A stretch of 64,000 nucleotides of DNA from CAVZOY01 sp963777095 (GTDB lineage Bacteria > Actinomycetota > Actinomycetes > Mycobacteriales > Geodermatophilaceae). Shown one piece after another: positions 46,313-55,135 of the stretch. Position 1 is the stretch's first letter; each line of letters starts with the position of its first letter. Under the pieces are notes generated by a model. It did no database searches. It worked only from the letters and a program-made list of their open reading frames with translations, and was not told the origin of the DNA. A program made the position numbers and the translations under genes. The stretch lies in the NCBI GenBank assembly GCA_963777095.1, contig CAVZOY010000001.1, positions 248,001 to 312,000 of the forward strand, given 5' to 3'.

Positions 46313-46824
46313 CGCGGCGTCCCGTGCTGCCCGGTGCGTCGGAGCTCTTCCGTCGCACGGACACCCCGTCGGCCGAGGCCGAGGTCACCGAGCTGCCCAG
46401 CACCAGCGCCATGGCCGCCAGCCCGGCGCTGCGCAGCCGGCGCGACGAGGACGGCGAGCCGCAGACAGCGATGCCGCTCACGCTCGTCCCGGGTGGCGCG
46501 GCGCCGGTCGGCGACGCGCTGGCGGGTTACCGCGGCGCGCCCGCAGCGCCCACGACGTCCGCGATGCAGCCCACGGGCCCGCTCAAGCGCGGCCGGCCGG
46601 CGCGCGGACGGGCCGAGCGCACCAAGCACGACGAGAAGATCACCGTCTACATCTCGGCCGACGACCTGCTGGCTCTGGAGAGCGCCCGGCTCACGCTGCG
46701 CGCTCAGCACGGCCTGGCCGCCGACCGCGGGCGCATCGTGCGCGAGGCGGTGTCGGTGATCCTCGCCGACCTGGCCGAGCGCGGTGACGAGTCGGTGCTG
46801 GTCCGCCGGCTCAAGGGCCTCTGA
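46309..46824 (+). CDS. ParA-linked protein with a C-terminal ribbon-helix-helix-like domain
   Basis: 171 aa. The first ~95 residues are disordered and Pro/Thr/Ala-rich, then comes a basic patch GPLKRGRPARGRAERTKH. The last ~60 residues form a compact helical domain, DEKITVYISADDLLALESAR, then GRIVREAVSVILADLAERGD. The strand plus helix-turn-helix pattern resembles ribbon-helix-helix DNA-binding proteins. It is translationally coupled to parA (GTGA) and immediately upstream of scpA. A centromere- or DNA-binding partner for this ParA is the natural inference. No database match was available to test this. Confidence 0.7.
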   Translation: MTRRPVLPGASELFRRTDTPSAEAEVTELPSTSAMAASPALRSRRDEDGEPQTAMPLTLVPGGAAPVGDALAGYRGAPAAPTTSAMQPTGPLKRGRPARGRAERTKHDEKITVYISADDLLALESARLTLRAQHGLAADRGRIVREAVSVILADLAERGDESVLVRRLKGL

Positions 46825-46836
46825 GCACGAGGCCAC

Positions 46837-46842
46837 TAGCCT
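46837..46842 (+). promoter_or_regulatory. -10 box of a probable leaderless scpA transcript
   Basis: TAGCCT lies 8 bases before GTG 46851, the same geometry as argC and pyrG. It allows scpA-scpB to be transcribed separately from parA. Confidence 0.5.
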
Positions 46843-46850
46843 CGGGGACC

Positions 46851-47699
46851 GTGTCAGCGGAACGGACGCCGTCGGCCGCCGGGAACGCCGGTGGTGCGCC
46901 CGCGCCGTTCACCGTCCGGCTCGACGTCTTCGAGGGTCCGTTCGACCTGCTGCTGCAGCTGATCGGCAAGCACAAGCTCGACGTCACCGAGATCGCGCTG
47001 TCGACGGTCACCGACGAGTTCATCGCCCACTGGCGCGCGGCGGGCGGCTCGCTGCCGCTGGACCAGGCCAGCGAGTTCCTCGTCGTGGCGGCCACCCTGC
47101 TCGACCTCAAGGCGGCCCGGCTGCTGCCGGCGGCCGACGTGGACGACGAGGAGGACCTCGAGCTCCTCGAGGCCCGCGACCTGCTGTTCGCCCGGCTGCT
47201 GCAGTACCGGGCCTACAAGCAGGCGGCCGAGTTCCTCCGCGAGCGGCACGCCGACGCCGCCCACCGCTTTCCGCGCACCGCCGGTCCGGACCCGCGGTTC
47301 ACCGACCTGGTGCCCGAGGTCCTGCTCGGCGTCACGGCCGAGGCGTTCGCGGCGCTGGCCGCCCGCGTCCTCGCGCCCAAGGTGCCCGAGACCGTGAGCA
47401 TCGCGCACCTGCACGCGCCGCCGGTGAGCGTCTCCGAGCAGCTCCTGCTGGTCCGCAACCACCTGCTGCGCTCCGGCGGCGCGACGTTTCGCGCGCTGAC
47501 CGCCGACTGCGGCTCCACGCTCGAGGTGGTCGCGCGATTCCTCGGCCTGCTGGAGCTCTACCGGCAGCAGCGGGTGACCTTCGAGCAGGTGACGCCGCTC
47601 GGCGAGCTGCACGTGCGGTGGACCGGTGCCGCCACCGGCACCGACGAGCCAGGCGGTGCCGAGCAGGAGCCGGTGGACGTGGACGGGGAGTACGGATGA
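46851..47699 (+). CDS. scpA: Segregation and condensation protein A
   Basis: Kleisin subunit of the SMC-ScpAB condensin; 282 aa. The N-terminal signature is TVRLDVFEGPFDLLLQLIGK followed by HKLDVTEIALSTVTDEFI. Also visible are ASEFLVVAATLLDLKAARLL and the C-terminal winged helix ending VTFEQVTPLGELHVRW. It is followed by scpB with an ATGA overlap. Next to parA, it forms a chromosome-organisation cluster with xerD. Confidence 0.95.
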   Translation: MSAERTPSAAGNAGGAPAPFTVRLDVFEGPFDLLLQLIGKHKLDVTEIALSTVTDEFIAHWRAAGGSLPLDQASEFLVVAATLLDLKAARLLPAADVDDEEDLELLEARDLLFARLLQYRAYKQAAEFLRERHADAAHRFPRTAGPDPRFTDLVPEVLLGVTAEAFAALAARVLAPKVPETVSIAHLHAPPVSVSEQLLLVRNHLLRSGGATFRALTADCGSTLEVVARFLGLLELYRQQRVTFEQVTPLGELHVRWTGAATGTDEPGGAEQEPVDVDGEYG

Positions 47700-48526
47700 G
47701 CGACGACCGGGAGCCCCGCGACGACGTCCCGGCGGCGCCGATCTCCTGGGAGGCGCTGGCCGCCGAGCTGGCCTCCACCCGGGAGGAGGCCGAGCAGCGC
47801 GGGGAGGCCGACCCGGCGACGTGGGACGCCGTGGCCACCGAGCTCGCTGCCCGGGTCACGGAGCGGCCGGCCGTGGCCCCGCCGCTCGTCGTCGTCCCGG
47901 TGGAGGACGACGTCGCCGAACCGGAGCCCGAACCGGAACCCGAGCCGGAGCCCGACGAGGAACCCCTGGTCGAGCTCGACCCGGAGACGCTGCGCGGCGG
48001 CCTCGAGGCGCTGCTGTTCGTCATGGACTCGCCGGTCGACGAGGAGAGCCTCGCCGCGGCGCTGCGCTGCCCGGCGTCACAGGTTCCGCTGGGCCTGGCC
48101 GACCTTGCCGAGGACTACGACCGCCGCCGGGCCGGGATCGTGCTGCGCCGCGTCGGCGACGGATGGCGGCTCTACACCCGCGACGAGCACGCCGCCGCCG
48201 TCGAGCGCTGGCTGGGGGAGGGGCAGCGCAGCCGGCTGTCCCAGGCCGCGCTCGAGACGCTCGCGGTCATCGCCTACCGGCAGCCGGTCACCCGGGCGCG
48301 GATCTCGGCGATCCGCGGCGTCGGCGTGGACGGCGTCATGCGCACACTGCTGGCCCGCGGGCTGGTGCAGGAGGTGGGCTCGGACCCGGACAGCGGAGGC
48401 GGTCTCTACGGGACGACGCCGCTGTTCCTCGAGCGGCTGGGGCTCACCGGCCTCGGCGACCTGCCGGAGCTCGCGCCGCTGCTGCCGGAGCCGTCGTCCG
48501 TGCTGGACGAGCACCCGGACGCCTGA
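47696..48526 (+). CDS. scpB: Segregation and condensation protein B
   Basis: Winged-helix partner of ScpA; 276 aa. The conserved part begins LRGGLEALLFVMDSPVDEES and continues LSQAALETLAVIAYRQPVTR and RGLVQEVGSDP with LYGTTPLFLERLGL. A ~100-residue N-terminal extension, absent from short ScpB proteins, contains a tandem Glu-Pro run (five EP pairs near residue 78) and is probably disordered. ATGA overlap with scpA. Complete frame. Confidence 0.94.
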   Translation: MSDDREPRDDVPAAPISWEALAAELASTREEAEQRGEADPATWDAVATELAARVTERPAVAPPLVVVPVEDDVAEPEPEPEPEPEPDEEPLVELDPETLRGGLEALLFVMDSPVDEESLAAALRCPASQVPLGLADLAEDYDRRRAGIVLRRVGDGWRLYTRDEHAAAVERWLGEGQRSRLSQAALETLAVIAYRQPVTRARISAIRGVGVDGVMRTLLARGLVQEVGSDPDSGGGLYGTTPLFLERLGLTGLGDLPELAPLLPEPSSVLDEHPDA

Positions 48527-48727
48527 ACAGCGGCGCGGCGTCGTCGGGACACCGGACTCGCGCCGCGGTGCCCGAACCCACGTCGTGCCGCGAGCTCCGG
48601 CACCGCGACGCGAGTCTCCTCTCCGCACGACCGTTATCCCCAACACCGTCGCGCCGAAGGCGCCGCACGGCACGGCCAGTACCGACGCCGGGAAGCCCGG
48701 TGGCGGCGGGGTGGGAGACTGGAGCGG

Positions 48728-49634
48728 ATGAGCACAGCACCGCCCGACGGCAACCCCGACACCGACCCCCGCGACGCCGCCGAGCTCGCGGCCGAACTCT
48801 CGACCGACGAGCCGACCACCACCGAGGGCGGCGAGGGCTGGTCGGAGGACATGGAGCTGGCGCCGGTCCACCCTGATGACGAGCCCCGGCGACGGGACGA
48901 CGTCGAGCACACGGGGGAGCGGCTGCAGAAGGTGCTCGCCCGGGCGGGCGTGGCCTCGCGGCGCGTGGTCGAGGACATGATCGACCAGGGCCGGATCAGC
49001 GTGAACGGCGAGCAGGTGCGCGTGCAGGGCATGCGCGTCGACCCGCACGCCGACCGGATCGCCGTCGACGGCGCGCGCATCGAGCTCAGCGACGACCGCG
49101 TCACGTACGCCCTCAACAAGCCCTTCGGCGTCCTCACCGCCATGAGCGACGACCGCGGCCGCCAGACCATCGGCGACATGGTCGGCGACCTCGCTCCCGG
49201 GCTGGTGCACGTGGGCCGGCTGGACCAGGACACCGAGGGCCTGCTGCTGATCACCAACGACGGCGAGCTGGCCCACCGGCTCGCGCACCCGTCCTACGAG
49301 GTGCCCAAGACCTACCTGGCGCAGGTGTCCGGCTCCGTGCCGCGCGACCTCGCCCGGCGGCTGCGCAGCGGCGTCGAGCTCGACGACGGACCCGGTCAAG
49401 GTCGACTCGTTCCAGGTCGTCGACACCCACGCCGGGCAGTCGGTCGTCGAGGTGGTCCTGCACGAGGGGCGCAAGCACATCGTCCGGCGGCTGCTGGCCG
49501 CGGTCGGGCTGCCGGTGTCGCGGCTGACCCGCACCGCCGTCGGCCCCATCTCGCTGCAGCGGATGCGCACCGGCACCATCCGCCGGCTGTCCCGCCAGGA
49601 GGTCGGCGCGCTCAAGGACCTCGTCGGGCTCTGA
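48728..49634 (+). CDS. rluB: 23S rRNA pseudouridine synthase (RsuA/RluB family), apparent +1 frameshift
   Basis: About 301 aa. After a ~55-residue acidic leader, an S4 domain (RLQKVLARAGVASRRVVEDM) is followed by the synthase domain: LVHVGRLDQDTEGLLLITND with the catalytic Asp, EVPKTYLAQVSG, and EGRKHIVRRLLAAVG. Near 49391 an extra C (GGA-C-CCG) breaks the frame; correction gives DDGPVKVDSFQVVDTHAGQ. It corresponds to Rv1711, directly after scpB. Ribosome site GGAGCGG before ATG 48728. The 201-base gap before it holds no gene. Confidence 0.92.
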
Positions 49635-49680
49635 ACAGGCCCCCCGGTCCACGCTCGCGGCGGGCCGCAGGGGGGCCACC

Positions 49681-49686
49681 TAGACT
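49681..49686 (+). promoter_or_regulatory. Probable -10 box of the aroH-cmk-der operon
   Basis: TAGACT lies 52 bases before ATG 49739 and 46 bases after the rluB stop; TANNNT type. A -35 is not obvious. Confidence 0.4.
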
Positions 49687-49738
49687 CGTCAGGGCTCCCG
49701 GCTTGCCGGGCGGCCGATCGAGCGAGCGAGGAGAGTGC

Positions 49739-50101
49739 ATGGCCGTCCGAGCCATCCGGGGCGCGACCCAGGTCGACGCCGACGACCGGGAGGAGATCCT
49801 CGCGGCCACCCGGGAACTGGTCAGCACGGTCATGGAGCGCAACGACCTGCACTCCGACGACGTGATCAGCATCCTCTTCACCGCCACTCCGGACCTGACG
49901 TCGGAGTTCCCGGCACTGGCGGCGCGCGAGCTCGGCATGGGTGAGGTGCCGCTGATCTGCGCCACCGAGATCGACGTCCCGCACGCCCTGCCGCGCGTCC
50001 TCCGGCTGATGGCGCACGTCGAGACGCCGCTCGAGCGCTCCGCGGTGCAGCACGTCTACCTGCGCGGCGCCGTCGCGCTGCGCCGGGACATCGCCCAGTG
50101 A
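49739..50101 (+). CDS. aroH: Chorismate mutase, AroH type
   Basis: 120 aa trimeric-fold chorismate mutase, converting chorismate to prephenate for Phe and Tyr. Family marks are VRAIRGATQVDADDREEI, NDLHSDDVISILFTATPDL, FPALAARELGM and VPLICATEIDVPHALPRVLR, with the conserved Arg, Cys and Glu in place. A strong ribosome site (GAGGAGAG) precedes ATG 49739. GTGA overlap with cmk. The AroH class is less common than AroQ in actinobacteria. Confidence 0.93.
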   Translation: MAVRAIRGATQVDADDREEILAATRELVSTVMERNDLHSDDVISILFTATPDLTSEFPALAARELGMGEVPLICATEIDVPHALPRVLRLMAHVETPLERSAVQHVYLRGAVALRRDIAQ

Positions 50102-50802
50102 CCGCCGACGTCGAGGGCTTCCGCGGGCAGGTCACGCTCGACGGCCCGTCCGGCACCGGCAAGTCCAGCGTGGCCCGGGACGTGGCCCGCCGCCTCGGCG
50201 CGTCCTACCTCGACACCGGTGCCATGTACCGCGCGGCGACGGTTGCCGTCCTCGACGCCGGCGTGAGCCTGGACGACAAGGTCGCCGTCGCCCGCGCCGT
50301 CGCCGAGGCGCGGATCGAGGTGGGCACCAACGCCCGCCGCGAGGTCGTGAAGGTCGACGGCGTCGACGTCCGCGACCGCATCCGCGGCGCCGAGGTCACC
50401 CGCGCCGTCTCGCCGGTGTCGGCCGTGCCCGCCGTCCGGCGCCGGCTCGTCGCCCAGCAGCGGGCACTCGTCGCGGAGGCGGACGCCGTCGTCGTCGAGG
50501 GCCGCGACATCGGCACCGTCGTCCTGCCGGACGCGACGCTGAAGATCTACCTGACCGCCTCGCCGGAGGTGCGCGCCCAGCGTCGCGCCGGCCAGCTCGG
50601 GGTCACACATCCGGACAAGATCGCCGCGCTGGCGCGGGACCTGCGCCGCCGCGACGAGTACGACAGCCGCCGGGCCGACAGCCCGCTGCGGCCGGCGGAC
50701 GACGCGATCGTCGTCGACAGCACCGACCTGGACCGGGCCGGGGTCGTCGAGCGCATCGTCGAGCTGGCCCGGACGGCCGTCACCGCAGGGGAGCAGGCAT
50801 GA
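50098..50802 (+). CDS. cmk: Cytidylate kinase
   Basis: Phosphorylates CMP and dCMP; 234 aa. The P-loop is TLDGPSGTGKSSVARDVARR at residue ~13, then YLDTGAMYRAATVAVL, the NMP-binding insert, EGRDIGTVVLPDATLKIYL and RRRDEYDSRRADSPLRPADD. GTGA overlap with aroH and ATGA overlap with der, as in the Rv1712-Rv1713 pair. Confidence 0.96.
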   Translation: MTADVEGFRGQVTLDGPSGTGKSSVARDVARRLGASYLDTGAMYRAATVAVLDAGVSLDDKVAVARAVAEARIEVGTNARREVVKVDGVDVRDRIRGAEVTRAVSPVSAVPAVRRRLVAQQRALVAEADAVVVEGRDIGTVVLPDATLKIYLTASPEVRAQRRAGQLGVTHPDKIAALARDLRRRDEYDSRRADSPLRPADDAIVVDSTDLDRAGVVERIVELARTAVTAGEQA

Positions 50803-52142
50803 GCGAGAGCAGCGGACCGCTGCCCGTCGTCGCGATCGTGGGCCGGCCCAACGTCGGCAAGTCGACGCTGGTGAACCGGTTCCTCGGCCGCCGGGCGGCC
50901 GTCGTCCAGGACGTGCCGGGGGTGACCCGCGACCGCATCTCGTACGAGGCGCTCTGGAACGGCCGCAGCTTCACCGTCGTCGACACCGGCGGGTGGGACC
51001 CGAAGGCCACCGGACTGGGCGCCTCGATCACCCGGCAGGCCGAGCACGCGATGCGCACGGCCGACGTCATCCTCCTCGTCGTCGACAGCGCCGTGGGCGC
51101 GACCGACACCGACCTGGCCGCCGCGCGGATCCTCCGGCGCAGCGACCGGCCGGTCGTGCTGGTCGCCAACAAGGTGGACGACGAGCGGAGCGAGGCCAAC
51201 GCCGCCGAGCTGTGGTCGCTGGGCCTGGGGGAGCCGCAACCGGTGAGCGCGCTGCACGGGCGCTCCAGCGGCGACCTCCTCGACCTGGTGCTCGACGCGC
51301 TGCCCGAGGCGCCGCGCGAGCAGCAGGAAGAGGGCGGCCCGCGGCGCGTGGCGCTGGTCGGGCGGCCCAACGTGGGCAAGTCGAGCCTGCTCAACCGGGT
51401 GGCCCGCGACGAGCGGTCCGTCGTCGACTCGGTCGCCGGCACGACCGTCGACCCGGTCGACTCGATCGTCACGCTCGGCGGCGAGGAATGGCGCTTCGTC
51501 GACACCGCCGGGCTGCGGCGCCGGGTCAACACCGCCAGCGGCATGGAGTACTACGCCAGCCTGCGCACCGAGGCGGCGATCCAGGCCGCCGAGGTCGCCG
51601 TGGTGCTGCTCGCCGCCGACGAGGTGGTCAGCGAGCAGGACCAGCGGGTGATCACCCAGGTCATCGACGCCGGGCGCGCGCTGGTCATCGCGTTCAACAA
51701 GTGGGACACCCTCGACGAGGACCGGCACGCGCAGCTCGAGCGCGAGATCGAGCGCGACCTGTCCCGGATCAAGTGGGCCAGCCGGGTCAACATCTCGGCG
51801 AAGACCGGTCGCGGCGTCGACAAGCTCGCCCAGCACCTCCGGGCGGCACTGGCCTCGTGGGAGCACCGCGTACCCACGGCAGAGCTGAACACCTACGTGC
51901 GGGCGCTGGTCCAGGAGACGCCGCCGCCAGCCCGCGGCGGCCGCGCCCCGAAGATCAAGTACGTGACCCAGGCCGACGTCCGCCCGCCGCGGTTCGTGGT
52001 CTTCTCCACCGGCTTCCTGGAGGCCGGCTACCGCCGGTTCCTCGAGCGCAAGCTGCGGGAGAAGTTCGGCTTCGCGGGCACGCCGATCGAGGTCTCGGTC
52101 AAGGTCCGCGAGGGCCGGGGGACCGAGAAGCAGAAGAGCTGA
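50799..52142 (+). CDS. der: GTPase Der (EngA)
   Basis: Essential ribosome-assembly GTPase with two tandem G domains and a KH-like C terminus; 447 aa. First domain: VAIVGRPNVGKSTLVNRFLG, DTGGW, ANKVDD. Second domain: VALVGRPNVGKSSLLNRVAR, DTAGLRRR, FNKWDT. The C-terminal domain has APKIKYVTQADVRPPRFVVF and GTPIEVSVKVREG. All GTP-binding motifs are intact in both domains. Confidence 0.97.
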   Translation: MSESSGPLPVVAIVGRPNVGKSTLVNRFLGRRAAVVQDVPGVTRDRISYEALWNGRSFTVVDTGGWDPKATGLGASITRQAEHAMRTADVILLVVDSAVGATDTDLAAARILRRSDRPVVLVANKVDDERSEANAAELWSLGLGEPQPVSALHGRSSGDLLDLVLDALPEAPREQQEEGGPRRVALVGRPNVGKSSLLNRVARDERSVVDSVAGTTVDPVDSIVTLGGEEWRFVDTAGLRRRVNTASGMEYYASLRTEAAIQAAEVAVVLLAADEVVSEQDQRVITQVIDAGRALVIAFNKWDTLDEDRHAQLEREIERDLSRIKWASRVNISAKTGRGVDKLAQHLRAALASWEHRVPTAELNTYVRALVQETPPPARGGRAPKIKYVTQADVRPPRFVVFSTGFLEAGYRRFLERKLREKFGFAGTPIEVSVKVREGRGTEKQKS

Positions 52143-52171
52143 CCGGCGGCGGTCGGCGGCTGCCCGTGCGG

Positions 52172-52177
52172 TAACCT
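52172..52177 (+). promoter_or_regulatory. Probable -10 box of tRNA-Pro
   Basis: TAACCT, 37 bases upstream of the tRNA gene and 29 bases after the der stop. TANNNT type; no clear -35. Confidence 0.4.
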
Positions 52178-52214
52178 GCTCGGGCAGCGATCGCGCGGGA
52201 TCCCGCGCGCCGCT

Positions 52215-52288
52215 CGGGCTGTAGCGCAGCTTGGTAGCGCACCTGACTGGGGGTCAGGGGGTCGCAGGTTCAAATCCTGTCAGCCCGA
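52215..52288 (+). tRNA. tRNA-Pro (anticodon GGG)
   Basis: 74 bases. The acceptor stem CGGGCTG/CAGCCCG is perfect, the D arm is GCGCAGCTTGGTAGCGC, and the anticodon arm CCTGA-CTGGGGG-TCAGG puts GGG at the anticodon. The T arm is GCAGG-TTCAAAT-CCTGT. The discriminator base is A and CCA is not encoded. It follows der with its own promoter-like hexamer and a hairpin terminator. Confidence 0.95.
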
Positions 52289-52315
52289 CGTTGTGATGTC
52301 GCAGGACATCGCGGA

Positions 52316-52350
52316 CGCCCGAACCCACGGATTGTGGGTTCGGGCGTTCG
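52316..52350 (+). terminator. Hairpin terminator after tRNA-Pro
   Basis: A perfect 13-bp stem (CGCCCGAACCCAC at 52316-52328 with GTGGGTTCGGGCG at 52334-52346) closes a 5-base loop. It is followed by a short T-rich stretch. It begins 27 bases after the tRNA and could also stop transcription of the minus-strand gene. Confidence 0.7.
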
Positions 52351-52421
52351 TCATTTCCGGGTGGCGCGTCGGGGCAGGGGCGGAAGGTGTCCGTGCTGGT
52401 CGTACTCGACACGCAGAGCCG

Positions 52422-52769
52422 TCACTCGCCGCTGGCGCCGGCTCCGTCCGGGCCTCGCTCCTCGGTCTCCGGCCGCCGATCCGACGCCGGCGTTTCCATC
52501 CGCTCCAATCGCTGACGGATCGCCGCGACGTTGAGTGCCAGATCCTCGATCGCCTCGACCGCACGCGTCGCGAGCGCGAACGTCAGGTTCTCTCGTTGGC
52601 GCTCGGGGCTGGGCTCGCGACCGCCGTGCCGGGTCCCGGATCGCTCGCCGGATCGACGCGTCGCCTCTCCCCACGGGTCGGAGTCGCTTCCCGCATCCCC
52701 GAAGAGCTCGCGCAGCATCCGCTGCGCCCGTTCGAGGAACTCGCTCGGGTCAGGCCGGTCGTTCGGCAT
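52422..52769 (-). CDS. Short helical protein of unknown function
   Basis: 115 aa, charged. The N terminus PSEFLERAQRMLRELFGDAG is amphipathic, the middle is a disordered Arg/Ser/Gly-rich linker, and the C-terminal half RENLTFALATRAVEAIEDLA plus NVAAIRQRLERME would form a coiled coil. No signal peptide or membrane segment. ATG 52769 has a good ribosome site (GGAGAGGAAAT). I do not recognise the family. It is divergent from the haloperoxidase-like gene in a patch with no mycobacterial counterpart. Confidence 0.65.
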   Translation of the reverse strand: MPNDRPDPSEFLERAQRMLRELFGDAGSDSDPWGEATRRSGERSGTRHGGREPSPERQRENLTFALATRAVEAIEDLALNVAAIRQRLERMETPASDRRPETEERGPDGAGASGE

Positions 52770-52878
52770 CGGATTTCCTCTCCACTCAGGTCGAGCATCC
52801 CGCAGATATCCGCAGATGGCCGGTTCACGAGCCCCAGCCAGTGCTGACCGGCGGCCGCACAGAGCGGCTCCCCCCGCC

Positions 52879-54203
52879 ATGCACCGCCCCCGCAACGTCT
52901 CCGGAAGCCCCGGTTGCGGTCGCCAGGACGACGACACGCTCGGCGCGGTCCGGAGGGGGCAGAGGCCAAGGGCCCTGTCGGCGGTCGTGCCCCTTCGGAA
53001 TCCTGCACGACGCGTCCTTCGTTCCGCGGGCGCTCCCCGAGATCGACCCGGTGCCGCGGACTGCGGCGCGAGGTTCCGGCCGTCGCGGTCGTCACCGTCG
53101 AGGGCGGCGGCGAAGCGACCCTGCCCCAGCCACCGGTCCGACACAACGCGTCGGTCGACGTGGCCGTGGCGACGGCCGCGTACGAGGTGCTCGTCCACTT
53201 CTTCCCGGCCTCGGCCGGGCCGCTCCACGACGACTACGTGGCCGCCCTGGCGTCCGAGCCGCGGGGCCTTCCCCGGACCCTCGGATGGCGCGCCGGGCAC
53301 GCGGCGGCCCAGGCCATGATCGCGTCCCGCGGCGACGACGGCCGCGGCGCGACGGTTCCGCCCCCGCCGCCGGCCGACGACCCGGTCGCCACGTGGGTTC
53401 CCACCGGCAGCGGCAATTTCCTGGTGCCCTGGCTCGGCTTCACCGACCCGATCCTGCTGAGCTCGCCCACAGCGGTCACCGCCGACGGTCCGGACGCGCT
53501 CACGAGCGCGGCGTACGCACGGGACTTCGACGAGGTCAGGACGCTGGGGGCGGCGCAGGACTCCGACCGGTCCGAGGCGCAGACGCGGACGGCGGTGTTC
53601 TACTCCGACAACCCGGTGCGCCAGTACCAGGACGCGATGCGGGTTCGGGCCGCGGAGCACCGGATGGACGTCGTCGCGACCGCCAGGATGTTCGCCGCCG
53701 CCAATGCTGCCGCTGCCGACGCGCTCATCGTCAGCTGGCGGCTGAAGCACGAGGAGAACTTCTGGCGCCCGATCACCGCGATCCAGCGGGAGGACACCGA
53801 CGGCAATGACGCCACGGAAGTCGACTCGGACTGGGCGCCGTGGGTGCCGGCCACTCCGCCGTACCCGGAGTACCCGAGCGGCCACCAGGCCTTGACCGCT
53901 GCCGTCGCGACCGCGCTGGAGCGGCTCCTGGGGGCAGGGCAGCTCGACCTGGACATCCTGTCCGCCGCGGCGCCCGGCGAGGTCCGCCACTACGACGGCA
54001 CGGCGGCGTGGCTGGAGGACACGACCGACGCGCGAATTCTGCAAGGCATCCACTTCCGCGATGCCCTCGAGGACGCACGGGGCATCGGTCGCACCGTCGC
54101 CGGCCAGGTCGTCGACGGTGGTTCTCCTCGGACGGCTGACCCAGCCCTGACCGGCGGGTCCGCGTCGGCCGACCCGGGCCCGCCTGGTCGCCTGAAGGGG
54201 TGA
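52879..54203 (+). CDS. Vanadium-dependent haloperoxidase/PAP2 family enzyme, 5' end disrupted
   Basis: The clear part begins near 53067 and covers most of the family. Active-site elements are KHEENFWRPITAI (Lys, Arg), YPEYPSGHQALTAAVAT (Ser-Gly-His) and DARILQGIHFRDALED (Arg, His). The N-terminal helical part is damaged: ALPEIDPVPRTAA is readable in one frame and joins REVPAVAVVTVEGGG in another if one base near 53066 is surplus, and further disruption upstream is likely. The start at ATG 52879 is a guess. Such enzymes use vanadate or act as phosphatases on lipid or nucleotide phosphates; no signal peptide is evident in the readable part. Confidence 0.65.
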
Positions 54204-54291
54204 AGCAGCAACCATGGCCCGACAGTTCCGTCGGAGGCCTGCCGACAACGGAACGAACGGCCACGCGGGCCCGGAGGGCCAGGAGGCGGAG

Positions 54292-54832
54292 ATGAGCAGA
54301 CTGCGCCTCGTCGTCGACGCCGACGTCCCCCTGCACCTGCTGGCGGACCGGCTCCGGGAGGTCGGGCACTGGGTTCCCCCGGACGCCCTCGAGGCGGCGA
54401 TCGACGCGGCGATCCTGGCCGGTCCACCGGCGCTGCAGACGGCGGTCCGTACCCGGATCCGCGAGCTCGGCTGCGAGGACGGGCCGGAGGAGCGGGCGAT
54501 GTTCGCGCGGCTCCTCGAGCTCTTCGCCGCCCGCGGACCGGGGGCCCTGGCTCGCCTCGAGGCGGCCGTGGACGGCGGGGACGCCGTCGGTGCCGCCTCG
54601 GCCGGGCGCCGGCTGGCCCGCCAGGCGGAGGCGCTGGACGCCGCGTCCCTCGCGGCGTTGTGCGCCCGGGCCGCGGCCCGGGCGGGTGCCGGTGACGTCG
54701 GGTGGACCTGCGAGGAGCGGGCGGCCCTGCGCCGTGAGATGACCGTCGACCTGCCGCGTCGTCGTCGGGCTCGCTGCCGAGCTGAGCCGCGGTGCCCCCG
54801 GTGGCGTCGCCCGGGTGCCGGCGGGACGCTGA
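54292..54832 (+). CDS. Hypothetical helical protein, weak HPt-like pattern, apparent +1 frameshift
   Basis: About 179 aa. Largely alpha-helical: MSRLRLVVDADVPLHLLADR, HWVPPDALEAAIDAAILAG, and ARLEAAVDGGDAVGAASAGR followed by LDAASLAALCARAAARAG. The last stretch resembles a histidine-phosphotransfer helix pair, but the phospho-accepting His position is not occupied, so I do not call it HPt. AGGAGG lies 5 bases before ATG 54292. Near 54751 one surplus base is suggested, because the other frame gives CRVVVGLAAELSRGAPGG and a stop 3 bases before the next ATG. Confidence 0.5.
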
Positions 54833-54835
54833 GGC

Positions 54836-55033
54836 ATGAGCATCAGCGACAGCTCGGACGTCGCCCACCCCCGCTCGGACGACGTCGAGGGCCGGGAGAC
54901 CGGCGGCTACGGCCAGACCGCGGGCTTCGGCGATCGCGGCTTCGGCGACCGGGGCGACTTCGGCGATCAGGGTGCCGGCGGTGCCGCCGAGCGCAAGGAG
55001 GCGCCTGGAGAGCGTCCAGAGGAGACCGGCTGA
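54836..55033 (+). CDS. Small Gly/Asp-rich protein
   Basis: 65 aa, hydrophilic, acidic and probably disordered. It contains repeated GFGDRG units (TAGFGDRGFGDRGDFGDQGA) and a charged tail. No Cys, no membrane segment. It starts 3 bases after the preceding gene with a GAGG just upstream. No family is recognised. Codon bias looks coding, but at this length the call is moderate. Confidence 0.5.
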   Translation: MSISDSSDVAHPRSDDVEGRETGGYGQTAGFGDRGFGDRGDFGDQGAGGAAERKEAPGERPEETG

Positions 55034-55135
55034 CCCGTTGATCCGGTGACCCGGCGGAGCCCCTTGCCCGCCGCCCGTCCCGCGGGCAGGCTGTGATCCA
55101 CAACACAACTCGGGTTAGCCCGCCGGGAGGTCGCC

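Noticed and set aside
47915..47960. Tandem GAACC/GAGCC repeats in scpB as a CRISPR or satellite repeat
   Set aside because: They encode a Glu-Pro run in the disordered N terminus of ScpB. There are no spacers or longer repeat units.
52289..52421. tRNA-Pro 3' end as an integration site of a genomic island
   Set aside because: No duplicated tRNA 3' segment, integrase or transposase was found downstream. The hairpin there is better explained as a terminator.
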